From positions 1 through 22,547 of IMG/VR virus record IMGVR_UViG_3300021375_000175: 22,547 nucleotides of DNA. One strand, given 5' to 3'. How positions within the stretch are numbered: the first letter of the stretch is position 1; each line of letters begins with the position of its first letter. The translations under genes were made by a program, and so were the position numbers. This DNA comes from a virus. Below the pieces are notes generated by a model, which ran no database searches, was not told the origin of the DNA, and saw only the letters and a list, made by a program, of their open reading frames with translations. Positions 5,048 to 11,328 of this stretch are shown in pieces.

Positions 5048-5142
5048 TATCTTATAGATCCTTTTGGGTGCCAAGGTTGTACCCAATATTTAAAAAAAGT
5101 TTTTACCCAACCTCTTTTAAAAAAATTTAAAAAAGTATTCAT
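5047..5142 (-). CDS. 31-aa basic aromatic small protein
   Basis: ATG at 5142 follows a strong site, TAGGAG, 5 bases upstream; the stop overlaps the next ATG as TAATG. The product is rich in Phe, Trp and Lys (NTFLNFFKRGWVKTFFKYWV), forming an amphipathic, positively charged helix that would lie on a membrane surface or work as a membrane-active peptide. Function unknown; the good ribosome site and the coupled junction are the evidence that it is made. Confidence 0.65.
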   Translation of the reverse strand: MNTFLNFFKRGWVKTFFKYWVQPWHPKGSIR

Positions 5143-5150
5143 TATTACTC

Positions 5151-5279
5151 CTAAACTAATTCTATAAAACTTATAAAAAATACATACCATAATAATCCGT
5201 ATGTAAAAAATTCTATTTTAGTTTGTAACTTCTTTGTGATTCCTGATTTGTCTATAATTTTGTATACTATCTGTGTCAT
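5151..5279 (-). CDS. 42-aa small membrane protein
   Basis: ATG at 5279 overlaps the stop of the 74-aa gene as TAATG. The N-terminus is basic (VYKIIDKSGITKKLQTK); residues about 24-40 form an aromatic hydrophobic helix (FFTYGLLWYVFFISFI). The stop TAG is part of the ribosome site of the next gene. No family recognised. Confidence 0.65.
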   Translation of the reverse strand: MTQIVYKIIDKSGITKKLQTKIEFFTYGLLWYVFFISFIELV

Positions 5280-5503
5280 TAAACTTTAAGAACCTCTATC
5301 TCGTCATCTTCCCACTTTGTGTGATATGTTATCTCATCTAATATCATTGTTACTTTTGCTCTTACGCCTATATCTCTACCTGTTTTTATAATAAACGGTG
5401 TATTCCAAGTATTTTCCATAACGAAATCTCTTACTATTTCACTTACCCTTGGTTCGTATTGTGCGTTTGACAAGTCCAATGTTGCTTTTTCCATCCAAGC
5501 CAT
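5279..5503 (-). CDS. 74-aa soluble protein, function unknown
   Basis: I choose ATG 5503 because a purine-rich GAGAGAGA stretch sits 2-9 bases upstream; a TTG at 5521 would add six residues and would sit next to the preceding stop. The product (MAWMEKATLDLSNAQYEPRV...) is acidic at its C-terminus (KWEDDEIEVLKV), with predicted mixed helix and strand and no membrane segment. It is the only clearly soluble member of the small-gene cascade. No family recognised. Confidence 0.75.
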   Translation of the reverse strand: MAWMEKATLDLSNAQYEPRVSEIVRDFVMENTWNTPFIIKTGRDIGVRAKVTMILDEITYHTKWEDDEIEVLKV

Positions 5504-5521
5504 TTCTCTCTCTCTATCCAA

Positions 5522-5623
5522 TTACATACTAGGCGATACTGCCAGTAATGAAACCAAAAATATGCTGACTAAAGTAAAGACTTCTAAACGATCTTTTATT
5601 TTATTAATTTGTTTTTCGCTCAT
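5522..5623 (-). CDS. 33-aa small membrane protein
   Basis: ATG at 5623 with TGGAG 8 bases upstream. The product has a charged N-terminus (SEKQINKIKDRLE) followed by a hydrophobic helix at about 15-30 (VFTLVSIFLVSLLAV). The stop TAA is immediately before the TTG at 5521. It overlaps the 42-aa frame upstream by 20 bases. Holin-like or lysis-accessory proteins can look like this, but nothing specific supports that. Confidence 0.6.
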   Translation of the reverse strand: MSEKQINKIKDRLEVFTLVSIFLVSLLAVSPSM

Positions 5624-5732
5624 TACTAATGCTCCAGTCGACAACCTCTCGCACACTTCGTAATGCACCGTATAAGTTGTCGGAAGTCTGGATAGACATG
5701 GACAACCATATTGTGAATAAACTTCTTATCAT
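5604..5732 (-). CDS. Possible 42-aa small protein at the head of the cascade
   Basis: The open frame from ATG 5732 to TAA 5604-5606 starts about 45 bases after the late box at 5778-5785 and overlaps the 33-aa gene. The N-terminus is mildly hydrophobic (MIRSLFTIWLSMSIQ), and the rest is polar. No clear Shine-Dalgarno precedes it. It may instead be an untranslated leader. Confidence 0.4.
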   Translation of the reverse strand: MIRSLFTIWLSMSIQTSDNLYGALRSVREVVDWSISNERKTN

Positions 5733-5777
5733 GATGGGAGGTTGATATTAATTCAGTTTATATTATGTTATATGCTG

Positions 5778-5785
5778 TATTTATA
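5778..5785 (-). promoter_or_regulatory. T4-like late promoter box (TATAAATA)
   Basis: ATATAAATACAG on the minus strand, perfect for the core, placed upstream of the small-gene cascade and downstream of the stop of the PP-loop gene. It is the likely start of the transcript running from 5732 toward 4592 and perhaps on into the ferredoxin operon. Confidence 0.6.
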
Positions 5786-5830
5786 TTAGAATTAATATAA
5801 AGGGTCTAAAAGGCGGTATTTTGGATTATT

Positions 5831-6862
5831 TTAAAATTCTATGTCCCAATGCTCAATAAGAGTCATATCATGTTCTCTAAAATATTCATCTAAATCTTCC
5901 AGTAGGTCTGTAATTATTTGTTTGCCTTCTATTATTTTGAACTGAATGAACTTTTGCACACTCCAATCCGGTATTATTCCATATGTATTTTTATAAAAGT
6001 TATAGTTTATTTCCATACACTTAGATCTATAAGTGTTATTAAAATAATCATACTCTCCTGTTATACTTGCAAAATGATATTTTATCATTTCAAAACCAGT
6101 TAAAGACATTAATACAGGTTCAAGTTTTTCCCCTATTATACTATTATAAAAAAGTTCTTTACCATAATTACCTTGCGTACGACTATTTGAGGAACTCATT
6201 ATTTTATGCTCTTTAGAGAATACTACACCTTGTTCAATCGTCTTATATATAATTTCAGGAGAAGAATAAAAAATGTCCTTACAAATTTTTATATTATTTT
6301 GTTTGCTGAAATTTAAATACGGAACTATATTATTAATAAAGTACGATGTATCCTGACCTAAATAACTTGTTATCTTCTCGGTATCCTCATTCCAAGAAAA
6401 ATAAGGAAAATCTCCTCCCATTATAATACTTCTATCTTCAAAATTAAGTTGTTCTAAAAAGTAAAAATGGAAAGCAAGTTGAGGACTTGAAGTTTTATAT
6501 TTAAGGGCATAGTCTAAATGAAGTTCGTTATCTAAAAATTGTTTAAAATCTAATTGGATAACTTCGTGTTCTATATTATGTTTCTTACAAAAATTTCTAG
6601 CCATGCTTACATCAGGTGCATTTACTAAATTAAGACCCCACATAGATTCATAAGTTACTGCTGTAAACTTTATACCTGCCTGCTTTAATAAAAGACATGC
6701 GAATTGACTATCATAACCTCCACTTAAACATACTAAAGGATTTTCGTACTCTGATATTTTTTCTATACATAGAGTAATAAGATCTGTGTCTGTTTTTCTA
6801 ATTTTAAGAGTAAACTGTAACTCATCTAGATTAAGTAGTAGTCCTCCTGTATTATATATCAT
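5831..6862 (-). CDS. PP-loop ATP pyrophosphatase, asparagine-synthase-like
   Basis: A 343-aa protein with the PP-loop signature CLSGGYDSQFA (Ser47-Ser52 core) and the adjacent pattern of the adenine nucleotide alpha-hydrolase fold; SIIMGGDFPY (145-154) sits where asparagine synthetases have their second ATP-site motif. Such enzymes adenylate a carbonyl or carboxyl and transfer nitrogen or sulphur to it. The glutaminase domain of true asparagine synthetases is missing, so the nitrogen source would be free ammonia, another subunit or an amine substrate. ATG 6862 has AAGGA 8 bases upstream. It is divergent from the subtilase gene, 90 bases away, and no clear late box faces it. It could be a tRNA, small-molecule or peptide-modifying enzyme; substrate unknown. 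Confidence 0.8.
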   Translation of the reverse strand: MIYNTGGLLLNLDELQFTLKIRKTDTDLITLCIEKISEYENPLVCLSGGYDSQFACLLLKQAGIKFTAVTYESMWGLNLVNAPDVSMARNFCKKHNIEHEVIQLDFKQFLDNELHLDYALKYKTSSPQLAFHFYFLEQLNFEDRSIIMGGDFPYFSWNEDTEKITSYLGQDTSYFINNIVPYLNFSKQNNIKICKDIFYSSPEIIYKTIEQGVVFSKEHKIMSSSNSRTQGNYGKELFYNSIIGEKLEPVLMSLTGFEMIKYHFASITGEYDYFNNTYRSKCMEINYNFYKNTYGIIPDWSVQKFIQFKIIEGKQIITDLLEDLDEYFREHDMTLIEHWDIEF

Positions 6863-6895
6863 TATCAGTATCCTTTAAAGTTTTCTTCAATATAT

Positions 6896-6903
6896 GATAA
6901 ATA
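6896..6903 (+). promoter_or_regulatory. T4-like late promoter box (GATAAATA), plus strand
   Basis: GATAAATAC on the plus strand, 49 bases upstream of the subtilase ATG. It is the only late box facing right with a gene behind it, and so drives the inverted island 6953-9689. Confidence 0.6.
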
Positions 6904-6952
6904 CTTATATAAAATAGCAATCATTATACCTATTTACTGGAGTTAAAATAAA

Positions 6953-8584
6953 ATGGCAAGTTATATAGTAGAAATGGACGGAACAGTTCATGCAGATTCG
7001 ACGGCGGCTCAAACCGCAATTACAAATGCAGGTGGTTCTATTACCACTGCTTTTGATCTTAATATGACATTTGAAATAGATTGTACTGCTGAACAATTAG
7101 CGGCAATGACAGGAGTTAAATATTCCTCACTATCAGATGCAAATTCAGGATTAGAAGTTTCTGCATTAGATGTTACACATTTTAAATATGTTGATAACAG
7201 ATTCCATAGGCAAGATCCTGATAACGGAAATGCGGCAATTGAACACGGAGAATTTGTTCACTATTACAAAGGTAATGGAAAAACAGTTTATCTTTTAGAC
7301 TCTGGTATGAATGCAAATCATGTGGAATTTGCAAATGCTACTATTACTAACTTATGGACAGCATTCGACACTAATCCAAATGGTGATGCTTATGATAGTG
7401 ATTATGAGGATAATGTAGGACATGGTACAGCAGTAGGTTCTCTTATTGTTGGCGAAAATATAGGTACGGCTCCAGACGCAACCTTAATGAATGTTAAATT
7501 GTATGATCAAGCAGTAGGAACAACTACAATAGGTAATGTTGTTACAGCATTTAGTAAAGTACTTGCACACCATAATGCTAACGACACTTCAGATGTAAAA
7601 GTATTATGTGCTCCATGGATTACAACACAAAACGATCTAATAGATTCCAAGGTTATGGAATTAAATAGTGCTAATGTTGTAGTTGTTGCGGCGGCAGGTA
7701 ACAAAAACGATGATGTAAATCTCTATTCCCCAGCAGGTATAGAAGAAATTATTACTGTTGGTTCTCATGATAGAAACTGGGCACTTTCCGAATTTACAAA
7801 TACTGCATGGGACGGTGGAAGTGCAAACGTATCATTACCAAACTATGGTGCACCAGTTGATATATTAACAATTGGTGAAGATGTATGTATGGCAACATCC
7901 TTATCTAATACAAGTTATGTATTAGGTACTGGAACCAGTCTTTCAGCAGGACTAGTTGCAGGTGGTGCCGCGGCATTTATTGAAAAACATAATAGTAAAA
8001 ATTCAAACGAAATTAAAGATATCCTAGTTGCAGAAGGTAAGTTAAGAGCAAGAACAACATTTGCTATATCAGATACACTTGCTAACACCCATGTATTCCA
8101 TTCCAATGTAGGTGTACAATATGCGGCTTTACAGTTAGATTCTGCAGGCCCTAATGCTTCAGTACAACTATTCACAACACCTTCAAGTCTTGTTGGTAAG
8201 GTTCAAAGAGGACAAAGTATAACAATTGACTTAGGTTTAAATGCCTTAGCATCAAATGTTGAAGTATTATCATTTAGTCCCTTATCACCTTGGATGACGT
8301 TCAACACAGGAACAGGAGTATTAGTTGCTGATACAACCGGATTGGCGGCTGATCGAGCACCTGGATTCTATGTATTTGGTGTTAAAGGTAAAATAGGTGA
8401 GTTATTCTCAGTAGAAGAGTTTACAGTAGGTGTATATGAAACTAATGAGTCAGAATTAGAAGGTAGTGCAAACAGTTATTACTATGATACTGATAACTCA
8501 GAGTATGATTTAAATACAGCAATTAACTATGAACTTTCACCACAATATAATTTTGTAGTAGAGGTTATTGGTACTAAAAAATAA
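6953..8584 (+). CDS. Subtilisin-like serine protease (S8) with Ig-like C-terminal region
   Basis: A 543-aa protein; ATG 6953 follows GGAG at 10 bases. Residues 1-65 resemble an I9 propeptide/inhibitor domain (MASYIVEMDGTVHADST). The catalytic triad is complete: Asp116 in LLDSG, His158 in VGHGTAVGS, Ser329 in GTGTSLSAG, with oxyanion Asn250 in VVVAAAGN. Residues about 385-490 look like a putative Ig (He_PIG-type) domain, with LSPWMTFNTGTGVLVADT followed by GFYVFGVKG. The C-terminus is acidic and Tyr-rich. There is no signal peptide, so it is cytoplasmic or virion-bound. A late box drives it on the opposite strand to its neighbours. It may process virion proteins or ride in the virion as a host-surface protease; role is inference. 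Confidence 0.92.
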   Translation: MASYIVEMDGTVHADSTAAQTAITNAGGSITTAFDLNMTFEIDCTAEQLAAMTGVKYSSLSDANSGLEVSALDVTHFKYVDNRFHRQDPDNGNAAIEHGEFVHYYKGNGKTVYLLDSGMNANHVEFANATITNLWTAFDTNPNGDAYDSDYEDNVGHGTAVGSLIVGENIGTAPDATLMNVKLYDQAVGTTTIGNVVTAFSKVLAHHNANDTSDVKVLCAPWITTQNDLIDSKVMELNSANVVVVAAAGNKNDDVNLYSPAGIEEIITVGSHDRNWALSEFTNTAWDGGSANVSLPNYGAPVDILTIGEDVCMATSLSNTSYVLGTGTSLSAGLVAGGAAAFIEKHNSKNSNEIKDILVAEGKLRARTTFAISDTLANTHVFHSNVGVQYAALQLDSAGPNASVQLFTTPSSLVGKVQRGQSITIDLGLNALASNVEVLSFSPLSPWMTFNTGTGVLVADTTGLAADRAPGFYVFGVKGKIGELFSVEEFTVGVYETNESELEGSANSYYYDTDNSEYDLNTAINYELSPQYNFVVEVIGTKK

Positions 8585-8588
8585 GTAA

Positions 8589-9689
8589 TTGATTGATACT
8601 TTACACATAGATTTAACATCTTATTCAAAGACTTTTAATAGTTTATCTCCCCAAGGGCAGTGGTTCTGTAGTCGTATAGGTAAACGAAAGTATCCTATAC
8701 AAGAAATAAATGTAGATTTATTAATAGAATTCATATCCAAAAACAATCCTAAAAAAGTATTCTGTAACAGTTTCTACGGAGACTCATTAGAATATTCTAG
8801 GATAGTGGAATTATCCAAATATTGTAAAGAACTAGAAATAGAATTTATGGTATTTACATCAGGAAGTAACTTAGACAAAAACATTGTAGATCAATTATTA
8901 GAACACAATACAACATTTTATTTATTTTCTTATGGTGTAGAAGATAATGCAAATAAAATTGTCTTAAATGTTGATTGGATAGACATATATAATTTTTTAA
9001 AACAAGCAAAAAATAAATGTATTATAGAATTTTCCTCTTATAAACATAATGTAAACGACATTTATAAAATGTTGGAAATTTGTAAAGAATATGGTAATAG
9101 TATAAAAATAATAAAAGGCAATAACTTTAAAGAAAATGTTACCAATATTTTTAATGCTCAAGGTAAATGGTTATATGACGTATTACCTATACAAGAGGAT
9201 TTACCTTTTGAAGATGAATTTTTGCATGACGTAACAGAAGCACTACAAGAATATAAAGATATAAAAATAGAATCTAAAAAGTTATTTAGAAGTACAGAAG
9301 GTTACATGAATACAAGATACTTCAGAAAAACATACAGAGGAGAAAATATTTTTGATGCTGGGATTCCAGACTTACGTGATGTATATCCTTTGCAACTTTA
9401 TACCAGTGATGAAGTGTTTATAAATTCTACTGGACATATTTTTTGTAATCGAGAATCTTATGATATTTTTAATAACTGTTTAGCAAACGACTGGCACTTA
9501 AAATTTATGTCTCATATTTCTAGTAATGAAAGTAAATATAGGCAAAGTGGTTTACATAGATTATATATAGAAGAGTCAGAATTTGTTAAAAATGTATTAT
9601 CTAAATATATATTTTACTTTAAAAAGAAATTACAAGAGTGTTCTTTAGAGGAAAATATACAAGATTTCTACTGGTCTAAATCGTCTTAG
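8589..9689 (+). CDS. Radical-SAM-like protein lacking the CxxxCxxC cluster motif
   Basis: A 366-aa frame starting at TTG 8589, 4 bases after the subtilase stop; no ATG lies near, so the TTG start with weak ribosome site implies coupling. The fold pattern resembles a radical SAM barrel: VFCNSFYGDSLEYSRIVEL (57-75) sits where active enzymes have the GGE strand, followed by EFMVFTSGSNL like the TNG strand, and the C-terminal FINSTGHIFCNRESYD resembles a twitch/SPASM segment. The N-terminal region has no CxxxCxxC, so it should not hold the catalytic 4Fe cluster. It overlaps the true radical SAM gene tail to tail by 14 bases. It may be an inactive partner or substrate-binding subunit. The family call is tentative. 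Confidence 0.6.
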   Translation: MIDTLHIDLTSYSKTFNSLSPQGQWFCSRIGKRKYPIQEINVDLLIEFISKNNPKKVFCNSFYGDSLEYSRIVELSKYCKELEIEFMVFTSGSNLDKNIVDQLLEHNTTFYLFSYGVEDNANKIVLNVDWIDIYNFLKQAKNKCIIEFSSYKHNVNDIYKMLEICKEYGNSIKIIKGNNFKENVTNIFNAQGKWLYDVLPIQEDLPFEDEFLHDVTEALQEYKDIKIESKKLFRSTEGYMNTRYFRKTYRGENIFDAGIPDLRDVYPLQLYTSDEVFINSTGHIFCNRESYDIFNNCLANDWHLKFMSHISSNESKYRQSGLHRLYIEESEFVKNVLSKYIFYFKKKLQECSLEENIQDFYWSKSS

Positions 9690-10695
9690 TAATAGATATA
9701 TCAGAAATATTATTACAATATTGATAAGGACAAATCACTTTACTAGCAGGTAAACTCCAATCACTATCTGCAACATTACCAAAATTTACAGCACCACACC
9801 AACTACTATACATATCTCCACTAGCATCTATATTTAAACTTTCAAATCCAAGATGACATTTCATATCCTTAAATGAATTAAGTCCTTCATTTATAATTTG
9901 GTGACTCTGTACATACTTTGTAGTTCCGTCTTCATATAAAAATTCAGTCATCCAGGAAGTGTCTGGAACATGCTCTTTAGGTTCCTTATCTTCAATATGA
10001 TCAATATGCTCTACAGGCATTGGTTTTATTCCAGGCCGTTGTAATACTTCTAATTCCTTATCTGTGTACTGCCAATATGTTTCTTGCTTACTCTGATGCC
10101 CTAAGAGCTTCTTATACATTGTTTTTACACATATACTTACATTATCATATGTATTACGATTAGAATCTAAAAATAAATTTCTTAGTTCTTCTACAAAATC
10201 ACCTAAATCTTGAACTTGTCCACCTATTCCTGCTATATTAATATCTATAGTGACATCTTCTTTAATTTCATTTATAACGTCTATAATATGTTGTTTATCT
10301 TGTGTTTGAGGATGAAATGTTAATACTACTCCGTCCATATAATACTTTGCTTTACTCCACCAATTAACTGTTCTACTACCGTTTGTAAATACAACATTGT
10401 GTGTATTAAATTCATCTATCTTTCTAATAATATCCTCAAACCCTGGTATTACTGTAACTTCTCCACCTATTAATTCAAAGTCCACACGTTTATCCAAACT
10501 GTTATAATGCTTACACAGACGCTCTATGGCCGTTAAATAGGACTCTAAGGGTAACCACGGCTTAGAACCGTCGTGTAGTATTGGAGGACAATATTCGCAA
10601 TTATAATTACATGAGTTACCCATATTCCATTGGATTCTTATATTATCCATTGGACCTCGAGCATGTGGGCCTCGTACTGAAACGAGTTTAGACAT
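9676..10695 (-). CDS. Radical SAM enzyme with SPASM/twitch-type C-terminus
   Basis: A 339-aa protein if begun at ATG 10695, which overlaps the PAAR stop as TAATG; a longer frame adds 17 residues inside the PAAR gene and is unlikely. Cys29, Cys33 and Cys36 in NSCNYNCEYCPP bind the catalytic 4Fe cluster; IGGEVT (77-82) is the SAM-binding GGE motif; FTNGSR (103-108) is the next strand. Cys280, Cys300, Cys322 and Cys327, with Gly293, give a twitch/SPASM-like site for an auxiliary cluster. Family members use a 5'-deoxyadenosyl radical to modify peptides, proteins or carbohydrates. Reducing power could come from the ferredoxin at 4216-4539. The link to PAAR suggests a virion-protein substrate, but that is inference. 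Confidence 0.87.
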   Translation of the reverse strand: MSKLVSVRGPHARGPMDNIRIQWNMGNSCNYNCEYCPPILHDGSKPWLPLESYLTAIERLCKHYNSLDKRVDFELIGGEVTVIPGFEDIIRKIDEFNTHNVVFTNGSRTVNWWSKAKYYMDGVVLTFHPQTQDKQHIIDVINEIKEDVTIDINIAGIGGQVQDLGDFVEELRNLFLDSNRNTYDNVSICVKTMYKKLLGHQSKQETYWQYTDKELEVLQRPGIKPMPVEHIDHIEDKEPKEHVPDTSWMTEFLYEDGTTKYVQSHQIINEGLNSFKDMKCHLGFESLNIDASGDMYSSWCGAVNFGNVADSDWSLPASKVICPYQYCNNISDISITKTI

Positions 10696-10970
10696 TACAG
10701 ACCTGTAATGACGGTGAATGATCCTGGTGCTAATGTATGTCCACAACTAACAACACCAGGTGCTATGGCAACAAATTTACCTTCTGCCATTACTGTGCCA
10801 CTGCCAGTAGCAATAAGACTACTACCTGTTGTATGTGGTGCTTCACCGTGTGTTGCTATTCCATCACCTATTACTGATATAGGCACACCTTCAACAAAGA
10901 CTGTTGGTGCTCCAGGGCCGATAATTAATCCGCCTCCCGCCATATCAATACCTACTCTACAAGTTGTCAT
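10695..10970 (-). CDS. PAAR-domain spike-tip protein
   Basis: A 91-aa protein of the PAAR family (T4 gp5.4-like), with the Gly/Pro-rich repeats that fold into a sharp cone on the tail spike: GPGAPTVFVEGVPISVIGDG and GTVMAEGKFVAIAPGVVS. His46 (PHTTG) and Cys76/His78 (SCGHTL) could be part of the metal site at the tip. No Shine-Dalgarno lies before ATG 10970; a CATAAATA box ends 5 bases upstream, as at the ferredoxin gene, so the mRNA would be leaderless. Its stop is joined to the radical SAM gene by TAATG. Confidence 0.92.
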   Translation of the reverse strand: MTTCRVGIDMAGGGLIIGPGAPTVFVEGVPISVIGDGIATHGEAPHTTGSSLIATGSGTVMAEGKFVAIAPGVVSCGHTLAPGSFTVITGL

Positions 10971-10975
10971 ACTAT

Positions 10976-10983
10976 TATTTATG
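10976..10983 (-). promoter_or_regulatory. T4-like late promoter box (CATAAATA) abutting PAAR start
   Basis: CATAAATAATAG on the minus strand, 5 bases from the ATG at 10970. It overlaps the stop codon of the Sm-like gene. Confidence 0.5.
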
Positions 10984-11293
10984 CAGTTTCTACTATTTCA
11001 GCATCAACTTCTTTAGCATTGGCTACTAAATTAAGATAGTCTTCTTCAGGCTTTTGCAATGTAGGGCAAATAGTTAGAACTTTATTAAGGGAAAATACAA
11101 CTTCACTTGAATTTCCTGTATACTGATAAGGTACTGCCGCAACTTCTCCGTCAGTAATTACTATTGTCATAGGATATTCACATGTAACGTTTTTATCTTT
11201 TGCAACATAGCCTATCATCCTTGTGATAAGTTCAACTCCGGATGTTAGTTTTATTGTTACTGTTTTGCCAATAAGGCTTTTGATATCATACAT
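10979..11293 (-). CDS. Sm/LSm-like small protein
   Basis: A 104-aa protein; ATG 11293 with an AGAG element about 9 bases upstream and a late box 26 bases upstream. Residues 1-75 have the Sm fold pattern: helix then strands (SLIGKTVTIKLTSGVELITR, then MIGYVAKDKNVTCEYPMTIV), a bent five-stranded sheet as in Sm/Hfq proteins; the C-terminus is a charged helix. I recall a crystal structure of an Sm-like protein of putative cyanophage origin from marine metagenome data, which may be this family (recollection, not checked). It may bind RNA or, given the late box and PAAR neighbour, serve in virion assembly. Confidence 0.65.
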   Translation of the reverse strand: MYDIKSLIGKTVTIKLTSGVELITRMIGYVAKDKNVTCEYPMTIVITDGEVAAVPYQYTGNSSEVVFSLNKVLTICPTLQKPEEDYLNLVANAKEVDAEIVETA

Positions 11294-11319
11294 AATTTTA
11301 CTCTGTGTGTTTGTTCTAC

Positions 11320-11327
11320 TATTTATA
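11320..11327 (-). promoter_or_regulatory. T4-like late promoter box (TATAAATA)
   Basis: TTATAAATAGTAG on the minus strand, 26 bases upstream of ATG 11293, directly beside the stop of the SGNH gene. It starts the Sm-like/PAAR/radical SAM unit. Confidence 0.6.
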
Positions 11328-11328
11328 A

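Noticed and set aside
5831-10695. Classical ribosomal-peptide (RiPP) gene cluster
   Set aside because: Enzymes of that kind are present, but I see no short precursor-peptide gene beside the radical SAM gene, no transporter, and the genes lie in mixed orientation. Kept only as a hypothesis about protein modification.
10696-10746. 17-residue N-terminal extension of the radical SAM protein
   Set aside because: It would begin inside the PAAR gene; the ATG at 10695 gives the TAATG junction used throughout the window.
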